From assembly GCA_003024985.2 (NCBI GenBank), contig PXIH01S0040732.1: a stretch of 10,432 nt of DNA, one strand, 5' to 3'. The notes beneath the pieces were generated by a model. The model worked only from the letters and a program-made list of their open reading frames with translations, searched no databases and was not told the origin of the DNA. The DNA is from Euperipatoides rowelli (Eukaryota; Onychophora; Udeonychophora; Euonychophora; Peripatopsidae). A program made the position numbers and the translations under genes. Shown here one piece after another: positions 1 through 7,652 of the stretch (the first letter of the stretch is position 1; every line of letters begins with the position of its first letter).

Positions 1-1742
1 GGGCCCACTGAGATGCTGACCACAGACTACGGAGACATATTCCGGGGATAATCACCAAACAAATGCCATAGTTTTATTACTAGTCTCTAAATACTCTTAC
101 ATACAAATGCGAAAATTAGAATAACGAATTATGACACATTCCTATGCAAGCCAAAGTATAGATAGGCTACCCCAAGACTATAACATTTGCTGACAAGGAG
201 TCGGTTGGTGTCTATTTTATAAAAGCTCTTAAAGGGGTCTAGAAACCAGCACAAACCAACGAAATGAAATAGTAAAACTAGCTAATCTAAATTTAATATA
301 CTGTAAAAATTCAAAAAAAATAAAAAATTCAAAAATATTATTATAAATTCAGCTTGGACCGGCAATCTAGGAGACTAAAGAGGAAAAGGGGGACCACCCT
401 TTATTATCCCTGCCCTGATAGAACGGACAGGTACCACCCCTATCACACGTACATAAGGAAAGGCCATCTGTAAAAAAAATAAAAAATAATTAAATTTAAA
501 AATCTTTTAATTAATTAAGCCATTTCAATACTTAGCCTACACACACACACAAACAAGCATCTGCTTTAGCAAATCATTCTGTTTATTTGCTAACTATAAC
601 AAATTTTACAAAAATCATCTCCTTTCCCTCAATAAAATTTAAAATTACAAAAAAAAATATCCCAGTTAAATTTAGAAAAAGTATTAAAAAAATCTGTCCA
701 GAGAAACACCGTGAAATGATAGAATGGCAAAGAAATAGAGATAGACGCTAGGCCTGAAGGGGAGAAATAAAATGGGTAATAAAAATTGAAATGTTCTCAA
801 AAAATACAGTCTATTGTGATGGGGAAGGGAAAAATAAGTGAAAGGGGGAATTTAGCCCAGGAAACAGTTTGTGTTTGTAAAGCTGGATGCTGGAGGATAG
901 TTAAAGCTTTGAAAAATTTTACTATTTGACTTTGTTGATAAATTTAATGTTAATCGGCTGCTGATCTGATTGCAAATTATGAATATGGAAATTTTTCCGT
1001 ATGAATTTGAGATTACTATTGAAATTATAATGAATTACTGCTCAAAATCTTCTGACAGTCTATGACTTCAGTGTCTTCCAATTATGTGTTAAAACTTCGA
1101 GAGGTTTGTTTAGACAAGAGGATTCGGGTGTTCTATGCCCGGAATTGAGCTCTGCAAGGCATTTTAAACCCCCTTGGTTGTCTGCGGTGACTTAGCTTGT
1201 TATTCTCTTCTGATAGGTTTCCAACTTGGCAACCCCTTGTTATTATGTAAATAGATCTTGATGTTAACAAGAAAGGGCACCCTCATGTGAGAAGTGCAGT
1301 AACTAGGATGAAAACTACCTCTTCCAGCTTGACAAAATTGGTCACCATGGTGACATAGCTTTAACCTACAATTTCATAGCTTTATTAAGTGAATTCGACC
1401 AAATCTTGTGGCAAACTTGGTTAAACTGGTACTTCAGAAGCTCTCTGGTTACATTATCATCTAATTCACTGGGCTACACAAGTAACAGGAGAGGGGGGGG
1501 GGGTAAATAGGCCACCTCCGCAAAATAGCAATATATGGTAGCAAATAAAATTTGTCATTAATTTAAAAAAATTGCAAATAAAATTTGACTTTAGTTTAAA
1601 AAAATGCAAATCTACTGTTTAGACAGTAAAATACAATTTAACATTATTTTAAAAAATTCAAATATACTGGCAAGCAAATTAGTTCTTCAAGGAAGAAGTC
1701 TGTATATTTATTCTGGCATTTACAAAATTATATTTAGTAAAT
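1..1742 (-). repeat. 3' LTR-like direct repeat, left copy (partial)
   Basis: This stretch aligns along its whole length with 8670-10432. Shared landmarks are the opening GGCCCACTGAGATGCTGA, an AC microsatellite near 541, a G run (11 G at 1493-1503 here, 10 G at 10185-10194) and a closing TTTAGTAAAT. Lying downstream of pol on the minus strand, it takes the 3' LTR position. Its true 3' end is left of base 1 and its 5' end is right of 1742, perhaps as far as about 2700-3040. It has no open frame of note. Minus-strand AATAAA signals occur at 73-78 and 400-405; only the second is also present in the right copy. Compared with the right copy it lacks a 29-bp segment between 887 and 888. Confidence 0.85.
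1541..1637. repeat. Short tandem repeat, about 33-bp unit, inside left LTR copy
   Basis: The motif GCAAATAAAATTTG recurs at 1541 and 1574, and a third shorter GCAAAT start lies at 1606, giving periods of 33 and 32 bp. Each unit ends in an AT-rich TTTAAAAAAAT-like segment. The same arrangement is kept in the right copy (10232, 10265, 10297) with the same spacing, so the tandem array predates the insertion of this copy. It sits next to the G run in the presumed U3. Function unknown. Confidence 0.7.
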
Positions 1743-2103
1743 GACATAACTCTCTCCTTGGGATGAAAAGTTGTTTTACTNTACTATTACTAAACTATAC
1801 TAAATTTGATTTCGACTAATAACTGTTAGTCTACTGTAATAATTTGCTTATCAGTATATTGAAGGTGTAAAGACAATGGAAAAAATTCTTGAGTATATTA
1901 TATATGTGAAAAAAATTCTTGATTAAGCTTTGACCAAATTAATCAAAAAGTTAAAAAATTTTAAATTTTATCCATGATTTCGAGTTGGTTGATCTGCCTG
2001 TTTATATAGTGTATCTCACTTAGGACAAAAAAAAATTATTGGACTTCCTTACAGGCTTAATTACATTTAAAAAAAAAAAAAACATTTGAACTTCCAATAA
2101 ACA

Positions 2104-2166
2104 TTTGATAGAAATTCTATCTGCAAAAAAAACTTCACCAAAAAATTTTGATAGAAATTCTATCTG
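2104..2166. repeat. Duplicated 20-bp element containing a 15-bp palindrome
   Basis: The 20-bp segment 2104-2123 is repeated exactly at 2147-2166, 43 bp apart. Each copy carries the palindrome GATAGAAATTCTATC (7-bp arms around one central A; 2107-2121 and 2150-2164). The spacer is A-rich. It lies in the presumed U3 of the 3' LTR. A repeated symmetric site is a typical look for a dimeric protein binding site, but no factor is recognised. Confidence 0.75.
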
Positions 2167-2366
2167 TAAAAATAACCAAGGTAACTTTCAGCCATCTTAA
2201 TGCATAACTTTTAGTTAACCTGCTTATTAAAAAAATTAACTTTTTTAATAATAATTTTTAACTTCTACAACAATAAAGTTTCAGATAGTCTAGCTATCTT
2301 TTAACATGTTGGCATATAACTAACTTCTAAGTTTAATAACACTAGTGTATTGTCTCCCTGCAAGTA

Positions 2367-2567
2367 AACATGAAGTTTAAAACATGAAGTTTAAATCTAA
2401 TCTGTTCATGACAGTGAAAAAATTTGTGAAAAAAAAATTTAACTAATGTGAACATGTAGTTTAATATGAAGTTTAAACACATAATCTGTTCATAACAGAA
2501 AAAGCACTAGTAACTAAACAATTTACTGTAGGTGAACATGAACTTTAATACTGATCTGTCACCTGTC
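2367..2567. repeat. Degenerate tandem repeat, unit about 70-85 bp
   Basis: AACATGAAGTTTAA-like starts occur at 2367, 2381, 2451 (changed to AACATGTAGTTTAA) and 2534 (AACATGAACTTTAA). The units from 2381 and 2451 also share a later ATCTGTTCAT(G/A)ACAG block at about 2400 and 2484, and the unit from 2534 has a shortened ATCTGTCACCTG. The array is imperfect and AT-rich and has no open frame. It looks like an old U3 tandem duplication. Function unknown. Confidence 0.6.
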
Positions 2568-3040
2568 CAAAAAATAACAGTAATAAAACTGTCTGTCTTA
2601 AAAAACATTTCTAAACTGTCTTCAAGAAATTAAAATTTTTAATTTTCATTTTGAAAATCTATATTTTTTTAAAATATGGAATTTCTAAGGTCACTCCTTT
2701 CATTTAGAATGAAGGTTTCTTTTCCTTTTTTTGTATAAATATGTTTACGAAGGGCGGCTGCGTTAGCTGGTCAGAGGATTCTGTCCCACTAAACTTATTC
2801 TCTTCTTTTTATTGCTTTTCTGTAAAATATTTGAAGTATATTGTTTTGATTAGCCTACTTTAATTTAATATGAGTTTAAGATTAGTAATATTTTAGCACA
2901 AGTTATAAAATTTAGATTTGATTTGTTTTGATTAGATTATTTCAATTTGATTCAATTTAGTGTAATTTGTTTGTTTATTTTGATTTAATATTACTCAATT
3001 AACAAATTTTAATTTTAAATTACCTTACCTTTGTTATGTT

Positions 3041-3172
3041 TTACCATTTGTTGGGTTTTACCTTGCCATTTGTTGTTTTTTTACCCAGGTAAAATGTACT
3101 TGTTTTTTTTTCTTTATAAAGGTTGCCTTTTTTTAACTCAGGGTCTTCAGCATCGATAGACTTATCGGACTC
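3041..3172 (-). pseudogene. Possible integrase/pol C-terminal tail after a frameshift
   Basis: A change of frame at the A7 run on the minus strand (+ strand T run 3174-3180) opens a second frame for about 43 codons, to a TAA at 3041-3043. It is rich in Lys, Asp and Glu at first, with a DPELKKG motif like the basic-acidic linker that often follows the integrase core in Ty3/gypsy elements. The main frame stops at 3133, which is early for this family. No chromodomain or GPY/F motif can be read with confidence. This could be the true pol C-terminus or simply chance open sequence. Confidence 0.4.
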
Positions 3173-3990
3173 CTTTTTTTATTCTGTTCACCTAGAGTGT
3201 TCAAGGCATCATATTGGTGGAATCCATGAAAAATATAGAAAGGGACTTGTTTTGTGCTGCTATGTACAGTATTATTCATCACCTGCATCAGGTAAGGGAG
3301 CATGATGTCCCAATCAGTGAACTCTTTGTTGCAATAGTGGGAGATCAGATTAAGTATTTTGGTGTTAATTCTTTCACTTATTCCGTTGGAGCGGGGCCAA
3401 AAACTTGTAGTTGTGATCCTTTCTATGCCCAGCCTCTTACATAATGTTGTCTTTATATGTCCAACCAGTTGTGGTCCTCGATCTGATAAAATGTATTTTG
3501 ATCCACCACATCGCGTATAAATGATTTTAATATAATCAGCTACAATGATATGTGATTCTTGGCTTGGGATGGGACTGGCAAATGTCATATGAGAAAAATG
3601 ATCTGTGTAGGTAATTATGTATTTGTTCCTTCTCTGTGTTGTTGTGAATGGACCTAAAATGTCGATGCTGAGCTTAAACATGCAGGAGGAAGGAGGCTCG
3701 GCAGCTTGTATAGGAGCTTTTACACGTGCTCTGTTCCTACGCTGGCATTTTTCACAACTGTTAATGTAGTTTTTAATGTCTGTGAATGATGTTGGCCAAA
3801 AGAAGTTTCTTTTTATTCTGTATGCAGTTTTGTCTGATGAAAAGTGTCCTCCAATTAGGCTATCGTGGTAAGCAAACATAACATCTGGTATGATAGATGC
3901 TGGGACGATGGTTCTGTAAACAGAAAATTCTGAGTTTCCTAATTGTACTCGTTTTTGTAGTAAATTGTATTCGTCTATAAGTAGTTTTTG
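3133..3990 (-). CDS. Integrase (Ty3/gypsy type), best preserved part of pol
   Basis: Integrase joins the reverse-transcribed DNA to host DNA in the nucleus. The frame is open for about 285 codons. The first methionine is at 3879, but family-like sequence (RTIVPASIIPDV) lies upstream of it, so no true start exists here and it was part of a polyprotein. Counting from that Met (248 aa), the zinc-binding HHCC residues are His5, His12, Cys42 and Cys45. The catalytic acids are Asp73 (SIDILGP), Asp133 (LSDRGPQ) and Glu169 (NGISER), a D-x59-D-x35-E spacing. The usual NGQxERxN box is NGISERIN and SDRGT is SDRGP, both slightly altered. The C-terminal domain is cut short at TAA 3133. It overlaps the RNase H tail frame by a few bases near 3975-3990, where a frameshift lies. 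Confidence 0.9.
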   Translation of the reverse strand, partial: QKLLIDEYNLLQKRVQLGNSEFSVYRTIVPASIIPDVMFAYHDSLIGGHFSSDKTAYRIKRNFFWPTSFTDIKNYINSCEKCQRRNRARVKAPIQAAEPPSSCMFKLSIDILGPFTTTQRRNKYIITYTDHFSHMTFASPIPSQESHIIVADYIKIIYTRCGGSKYILSDRGPQLVGHIKTTLCKRLGIERITTTSFWPRSNGISERINTKILNLISHYCNKEFTDWDIMLPYLMQVMNNTVHSSTKQVPFYIFHGFHQYDALNTLGEQNKKRSPISLSMLKTLS

Positions 3991-4242
3991 TCATTTAGTT
4001 TGCCTTCCTTTATTTTATCAATAATGTCCTTACAGTAGTTGTGTTTTTGTTGTTCTGTTTGCATAAGCTCTATTGTGATTGGTCTTTTACTGTTCTCAAG
4101 AGCACAGGTTGTTGTAGTCTTGTCCTCTACAGGACTTCTCGATAACATGTCCACAAAACTAATTAATTTTCCAGGGATATATGCGTAGTGGATGTCATTT
4201 TGTTGTAGGTTCATTAACCACCTTGCAACTCTAGCATTTGTA
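3975..4242 (-). CDS. RNase H C-terminal tail and linker to integrase (frameshifted fragment)
   Basis: This frame continues RNase H after the break near 4243. Just before its first Met (4214) it reads RVARWL, and then come YIPGK and FVDMLSRSP. In Ty3/gypsy elements the Asp of the DxLSR motif (here Asp22 of the fragment) is the last metal ligand of RNase H. The rest (PVEDK onwards, about 50 residues) is the variable RNase H-integrase linker and is Lys-rich. The frame ends at TAG 3975, and the main pol frame resumes at 3990. The fragment is therefore flanked by two frame changes that cancel each other. Confidence 0.8.
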
Positions 4243-4980
4243 TCATTTAGCTCGACTATATATATATGTCAGTGGTTTATGGTCCGTCAGTAATATTATC
4301 TTGTTACCATACGTCATGTGTTTAAATTGGTTAATAGCAAATACACTAGCTAAAGTTTTGCATTCTATCATAGCATAGTTTTGCTCTGCCTTTTTCAGTC
4401 TTCTGCTGGCATACACTATTGGTTGTACCTCACCCTTTTCATTTTCCTGCTCTAAAACCACTCCTAATGATGTGAGGGAAGTGTCAGTTTTGATTATAAA
4501 TGGTTTGTTGTAATTTGGAAATGCAAGTAGTGGTGCTGTCATCAGTTTTTGCTTTAGAGTCTGAAAAGCTATCTTGGCATTTTCATTCCAGGTAATTGCA
4601 ATATTTCTCTTTTTTAAGAGGTCATATAAACAGGCAGCTATTTCAGCAAAGTTAGTGATGAATTTTCTATAGAAATTTAAGCTTCCTAAGAAACTCCTCA
4701 CCCCTCTTACTGTTGTAGGGCGTGCTAATTTTTGTATAGCCTCTATACTTCTTTCTATAGGCCTACATCCATTCTTATCAACCATATGTCCTAGATATTT
4801 TATAGACTCTTTAAATAGGTGGCATTTTGAAGGTTTTACGGCTAAATTAACCTTTTTTAAAGCTGCAAGCACTTCCTCTAAAATTTTTAGATGTTCCTCG
4901 ATGTTAGGATAATGTATGATATTATCTAAATAAACAAACAAGTGACCCTTTAATATTATGTCATGCAAACTCTCTATCAT
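4243..4980 (-). CDS. RT (palm end, thumb, connection) and RNase H fragment, active site YLDN
   Basis: A 245-codon open piece of pol in the main frame. Residues 16-20 are VYLDN, which corresponds to motif C (YxDD) of reverse transcriptase; the second Asp is replaced by Asn20, which should abolish DNA synthesis. Residues 30-110 carry the thumb and connection signature, including KYLGH and SFLGSLNFYRKFI. RNase H follows, with Asp166 (KTDTS), Glu206 (AMIECKTL) and Asp233 (LTDHKPL), three of its four metal ligands; the fourth lies in the next frame. The frame is lost at 4243-4245, beside an alternating TA run (+ strand 4256-4268), a likely slippage site. The true product is a polyprotein, so the Met at 4980 is not a real start. 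Confidence 0.9.
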   Translation of the reverse strand: MIESLHDIILKGHLFVYLDNIIHYPNIEEHLKILEEVLAALKKVNLAVKPSKCHLFKESIKYLGHMVDKNGCRPIERSIEAIQKLARPTTVRGVRSFLGSLNFYRKFITNFAEIAACLYDLLKKRNIAITWNENAKIAFQTLKQKLMTAPLLAFPNYNKPFIIKTDTSLTSLGVVLEQENEKGEVQPIVYASRRLKKAEQNYAMIECKTLASVFAINQFKHMTYGNKIILLTDHKPLTYIYSRAK

Positions 4981-5295
4981 AATTTTTGGAAATTGCTGCT
5001 GATGTTACACAGCCTTGACATAAGCAGGTGAATGTGTACTTTGCAAATGGTACTGTAAAAGTTAACTTTTTTTGTGCTTCTTCCATTAGCTTTACATTAA
5101 AGTAACTATTGTTCAAATCAAGGCTACTAAAGATTCGCGTGCCACCTAGGTTTTCCAAAATGTCTGCAATACGCATGATCGGGTATTGTTCTGTTACGAT
5201 CTGTTTGTTTATCTTTCTCAGATCAAGGAAAATCCTAACTTCCTTTGAATCCTTCTTTGGCAATACGAGTACTGGCGAATTATATGGACTGTGTA
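4961..5295 (-). CDS. RT fingers/palm fragment with motif A, in shifted frame
   Basis: This frame opens right after the T6 run at 5296-5301 with YNSPVLVLPKKD, the fingers motif of Ty3/gypsy RT. It goes on through VRIFLDLRKIN to FSSLDLNNSYF (residues 45-55 counted from the Met at 5263). The Asp in FSSLDL is the first catalytic residue (motif A). The motif B region, normally LPFGLxxAPxxFQ, is badly eroded (LCQGCVTSAA). The reading returns to the main pol frame in the overlap with the next fragment (4961-4980). This segment is in a single frame with no stop inside. It is flanked by two lesions that together restore the frame. Confidence 0.88.
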
Positions 5296-5709
5296 TTTTT
5301 TAATAATGTTGGCTTTTTCCAAATTGTCCAGTTGTAGTCTCAATGGCTCATATAGGCTATGTGGAATCCTATACTGCCGTTGATAAATCGGAGTCTCAGC
5401 CTTAAATTTGGCCTCGTAAGGTGGTAAGTTAGCCCCAGTCATGTTTGTCATGTCTTCTATCAGTATTTTCTTGAGTTTGTTCAGTATAGTCTCAAGTTGT
5501 TGTCTGTAGGTGTTGTTTTTTGTTTTAAAAAGTCCAAATAACTTGTTAGTTTGCTCGCCAGACTCATCTTTCTCCAACATGGTGGTTCCGCAGCAGAAGT
5601 TTATTCTGTAATGTGATTGGTCATTGAGGACCTCATGTGACTTACTATTCTTTAACTGGAGCTTCACTGTGCGATTGTCACAATCAATGATTGCTTCATA
5701 CAGTGCATA
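5218..5709 (-). CDS. Protease end to RT N-terminus fragment
   Basis: Main pol frame, open after the TAG at 5710 down to TGA 5218. The first 15 codons (AIIDCDNRTVKLQL) resemble the region after the ILGxD motif that closes Ty3/gypsy protease. The middle (residues 40-80 from the GTG at 5667) is the protease-RT linker. Residues 90-124 (ETPIYQRQYRIP, then LDNLEKANIIKK) match the start of the RT fingers. From about 5300 the true RT coding passes into another frame, so the last 25 or so codons here (VHIIRQYSYCQRR) are out-of-frame. The break is at a T6 run (5296-5301). Confidence 0.83.
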   Translation of the reverse strand, partial: YALYEAIIDCDNRTVKLQLKNSKSHEVLNDQSHYRINFCCGTTMLEKDESGEQTNKLFGLFKTKNNTYRQQLETILNKLKKILIEDMTNMTGANLPPYEAKFKAETPIYQRQYRIPHSLYEPLRLQLDNLEKANIIKKYTVHIIRQYSYCQRRIQRKLGFSLI

Positions 5710-6063
5710 CTAGTCGAATCCCAGAATCATCTGGAATGCGACTCTCTGCTGGAATTTAACCACACATAATGGCTGTACCAGGATTTTACCTGCTATTTTA
5801 ATGTAAATTAAAGTCTTCACTCCATGCATTGCTTTATTGGACACAGGGGATCTAATAGAGACCACCATTGTTTTTTCCTTTCACTGATCCATACTCACGC
5901 AGCTCTCGTCTATTAAACAGTTCTCAGCTCCTGTGTCCAGAAGTGCATATACCTTTTTTCCTGCTATTTCTACTAACAAAATAGGCTTATCCTCATACAT
6001 CTCTGAGAAATTTAAAGTGATAGCCATGTTTTTTTTGTTTATTTTTTGTCTTTTGCTTAGCAT
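5710..6063 (-). pseudogene. Aspartic protease, interrupted by a stop
   Basis: This is the retropepsin-like protease that cuts Gag-Pol. In the piece from the Met at 6063, VEIAGKKVYALLDTGAENCL carries the catalytic Asp43 in the DTGA motif, preceded by the usual hydrophobic beta-strand. A TGA at 5881-5883 stops this piece after 60 codons. The same frame then stays open for 56 codons to the closing motif MILGFD, directly followed by TAG at 5710. ILGxD is the second hallmark of this fold. The two stops are in one frame with no frameshift between, so they look like point mutations. Upstream of 6063 the sequence is Lys-rich and may be the cleavage linker. Confidence 0.85.
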
Positions 6064-6103
6064 ACACCATTTTGTTTTTCATAGTAGCCTTGTGAAATGA
6101 GCC

Positions 6104-6436
6104 TCACAACATTTTCTTTCCACATTTATAAACTTCGGATGTTTTGAATTTACTTTGCTGAGCTGGATTTGATAAAGCATTAACAGATGTGGAATAATAA
6201 TTTTTAGGATTAATTTCTTTGCATCTGTCAACGGGATTCTCGTGTTTTAAAATCTCCCACAAGTTATGTGAAATAAATTCTGGGAGATGTTTAGCGATTT
6301 GAGGTGAGTTATTTTTATATTTTGCTTCCTCTTTTTTCACCATACTACCACATTCACAAGATTTCTTTCTAGATTTATTAGATTTCTTGTAGTTGGCTGT
6401 TTTCCAACTATTTTTAGTTGCCGGTTGCCTCAGCAT
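6104..6436 (-). CDS. Basic, unrecognised segment between Gag zinc knuckle and protease
   Basis: A 110-codon open frame, rich in Lys, Asn and Ser, with a basic cluster near residues 18-25 (KKSNKSRKK) and scattered Cys (SCECG). No family is recognised. By position it is the Gag C-terminus or the Gag-protease linker. Its frame differs both from the zinc knuckle upstream and the protease downstream. After its TGA at 6104 the same frame is open for another 30 or so Lys-rich codons alongside the start of the protease frame. It could be real polyprotein sequence with nearby frameshifts, or partly chance. Confidence 0.5.
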   Translation of the reverse strand: MLRQPATKNSWKTANYKKSNKSRKKSCECGSMVKKEEAKYKNNSPQIAKHLPEFISHNLWEILKHENPVDRCKEINPKNYYSTSVNALSNPAQQSKFKTSEVYKCGKKML

Positions 6437-6590
6437 ATTATTGTTGACACTCTTGGATGAACCAAAAAGGGGGGGGGTCCAATTTTTCTACTGATATCTT
6501 TTTGGTTCCCTACCTTCACGGATCCGATGAAAGCAGGGGACTTTAGTTTAAAACCCTGTTATTGTTGGCTCAATTAGACTGTTTTTTATA

Positions 6591-6632
6591 ACAGTCCTTC
6601 TCAAGATGACCAACATTTTTGCAATAATTGCA
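6591..6632 (-). other. Gag CCHC zinc knuckle (nucleocapsid)
   Basis: Read on the minus strand, 14 codons spell CNYCKNVGHLEKDC, an exact C-x2-C-x4-H-x4-C zinc knuckle. Such knuckles bind the genomic RNA for packaging. It is too short to appear as an open frame of its own and is followed by a TGA within a few codons. It lies one frame away from the capsid piece, so a frameshift falls near 6640. Only one knuckle is seen. Confidence 0.88.
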
Positions 6633-6711
6633 ATACAATAACCTTCACTTGTTTTCCCTGTCCAGTCTCTTTGTTTTGTTTCATTAACTCATCTACTAAT
6701 GTCTTTAACTC

Positions 6712-7062
6712 TCATAATTGTTCACTGACGTTAGGCTCTGATACTTTGTTAACCATTACTGCACTAACTACATGATCCCATTGCTTACCTAATAACTTAA
6801 ATTTTAATTCTAACTCCTCAATGTAGTCTGTACTTTCCTTAAACAAAATATTTCCCTTCCTAATGAGCTCAACCGCTAGGTTGGGTAATAGGCCTACTCT
6901 ATAATGTTCAACTAACATCCTATTATGTTCCACCATCGAGCTGCCTGGTGGTAGTCGTAAGGGCTCTGCTAACGCTAAGAACCTACATCTGTAGATAATC
7001 ACGTTTTTTTCGATGCCTTGCCTACATGCATTGAACAATTTTTTTGTTTGATTTCTATCAAT
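6712..7062 (-). CDS. Gag capsid fragment
   Basis: An open piece between TAA 7063 and TGA 6712 with typical Ty3/gypsy capsid sequence: LFNACRQG, then YRCRFLALAEPLRLPPG, NRMLVEHYRVGLLPNLAVE and IRKGN, followed by an acidic helix (IEELELKFK). Such capsids form the shell of the particle. After TGA 6712 the same frame stays open for about 25 more codons with a Lys/Gln-rich helix (LVDELMKQNKETG) toward the zinc knuckle. No ATG start is expected inside a polyprotein, and none is present at the left end of the readable part. Confidence 0.82.
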   Translation of the reverse strand: MDRNQTKKLFNACRQGIEKNVIIYRCRFLALAEPLRLPPGSSMVEHNRMLVEHYRVGLLPNLAVELIRKGNILFKESTDYIEELELKFKLLGKQWDHVVSAVMVNKVSEPNVSEQL

Positions 7063-7229
7063 TTACAGGGAAAAGATTTTGTATTCTTGTAATCTTTCCT
7101 TTAAGGAAATAAAGTTTTGGCACCTAATCCCGCTATGTATAATGCCTTAGCTTTGCCTGTTATTCGTTTTTCTAAAATTGATCTAGCCTTTGCTTCTGGC
7201 CATTTGTATTGTTTATAAGGCCCTAAACT

Positions 7230-7595
7230 CTAAATGTAATGCTCAATTCCGAACATGTTGCCTTCCAAAATTTGAAAGTTGGCGAGATCAGTAGAGACAT
7301 CATGGCATACTTGAGTAGCCCAGCCTTCAGGCATTTGTACAACTACATTAGTGGGGGCTGTATTATGGTTACAATTACATGGGTTATCAATTTTAGTTTG
7401 TGGACCAATTTTATTAGTGGGCCGATCACTCGCGTCTAGCGTAGGGCTTGAAAAGTTATGAGGGCTTTTGGGCCTTACGTTATGGTCAAATGTTAAATGT
7501 TGTACAGTAGGGACCTGCACAATAGTGTTTACTGGGTCTAAAGGGGTTGATTCATTTCCTACTTCCGATTCTACCCGCTTATCATTTAATAACAT
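7230..7595 (-). CDS. Gag middle fragment, before the capsid
   Basis: A 121-codon open frame, rich in Pro, Thr and Asn (for example VRPKSPHNFSSPTLD), with no recognised domain; it is probably a flexible region between the N-terminus and capsid. ATG at 7595 lies at the junction of two frames and is not a convincing independent start. The phase is the same as the 7832 start. After TAG 7230 the same phase stays open to 7101 and carries the front of capsid (YKWPEAKA, EKRITGKAKAL), so the TAG is most simply a point mutation. Confidence 0.6.
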   Translation of the reverse strand: MLLNDKRVESEVGNESTPLDPVNTIVQVPTVQHLTFDHNVRPKSPHNFSSPTLDASDRPTNKIGPQTKIDNPCNCNHNTAPTNVVVQMPEGWATQVCHDVSTDLANFQILEGNMFGIEHYI

Positions 7596-7652
7596 TATTG
7601 TTCCCTAAGCTCACTAATTTGCCCAATTTGAACAGCTAACTCAGCCTTTAAT

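Larger units (their letters stand above)
1743..3040. other. AT-rich non-coding stretch between left repeat and pol; probably the rest of the 3' LTR plus 3' UTR
   Basis: No coding region is supported on either strand. One unresolved base (N) is at 1781. If the direct repeats are LTRs, part of this stretch must be the 5' (U3) part of the 3' LTR, whose partner would lie beyond 10432. Candidate polypurine tracts on the sense (minus) strand are 2716-2732 (17 nt, all purine) and 2798-2810 (13 nt, all purine). Neither is followed by a clear TG LTR start, so the boundary is not set. A run of 14 A lies at about 2068-2081. Two small repeat families inside it are listed separately. Confidence 0.6.
3041..6063 (-). 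pseudogene. pol: pol: protease, RT, RNase H and integrase remains (broken)
   Basis: This composite marks the extent of pol. Most of it reads in one frame. Segments in other frames interrupt it: about 5295 to 4961 (frame +1 relative to the main one), 4242 to 3975 (a second alternate frame), and after about 3170. In-frame stops are TGA at 5881 and TAG at 5710. The reading returns to the main frame twice, at about 4980 and 3990, so lesions come in compensating pairs. Domain order is protease (DTG), RT, RNase H, integrase. The start of pol relative to gag is not clear because the linker at 6104-6436 reads in a different frame. No intact polyprotein can be made from this copy as read. Confidence 0.9.

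Noticed and set aside
2068-2081. Poly(A) tail of a LINE or SINE insertion
   Set aside because: A14 run without target-site duplication or recognisable LINE/SINE body; such A runs are common throughout this AT-rich sequence.
2367-2567. CRISPR-like array
   Set aside because: Repeats are imperfect, the units are uneven with repeat-like spacers, and the context is a eukaryotic retroelement.
1743-3040. Envelope gene between integrase and 3' LTR
   Set aside because: No open frame with signal peptide, cleavage site or membrane segment on the minus strand; the region is AT-rich and non-coding.
3123-3444. Plus-strand open frames (3123-3305 and 3214-3444)
   Set aside because: They lie antisense over the well-supported integrase and show no domain features; shadows of the minus-strand frame.
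5109-5303. Plus-strand open frame of 64 codons
   Set aside because: Antisense to RT; no independent support.
7239-7439. Plus-strand open frame of 66 codons
   Set aside because: Antisense to the Gag middle piece; no recognisable features.
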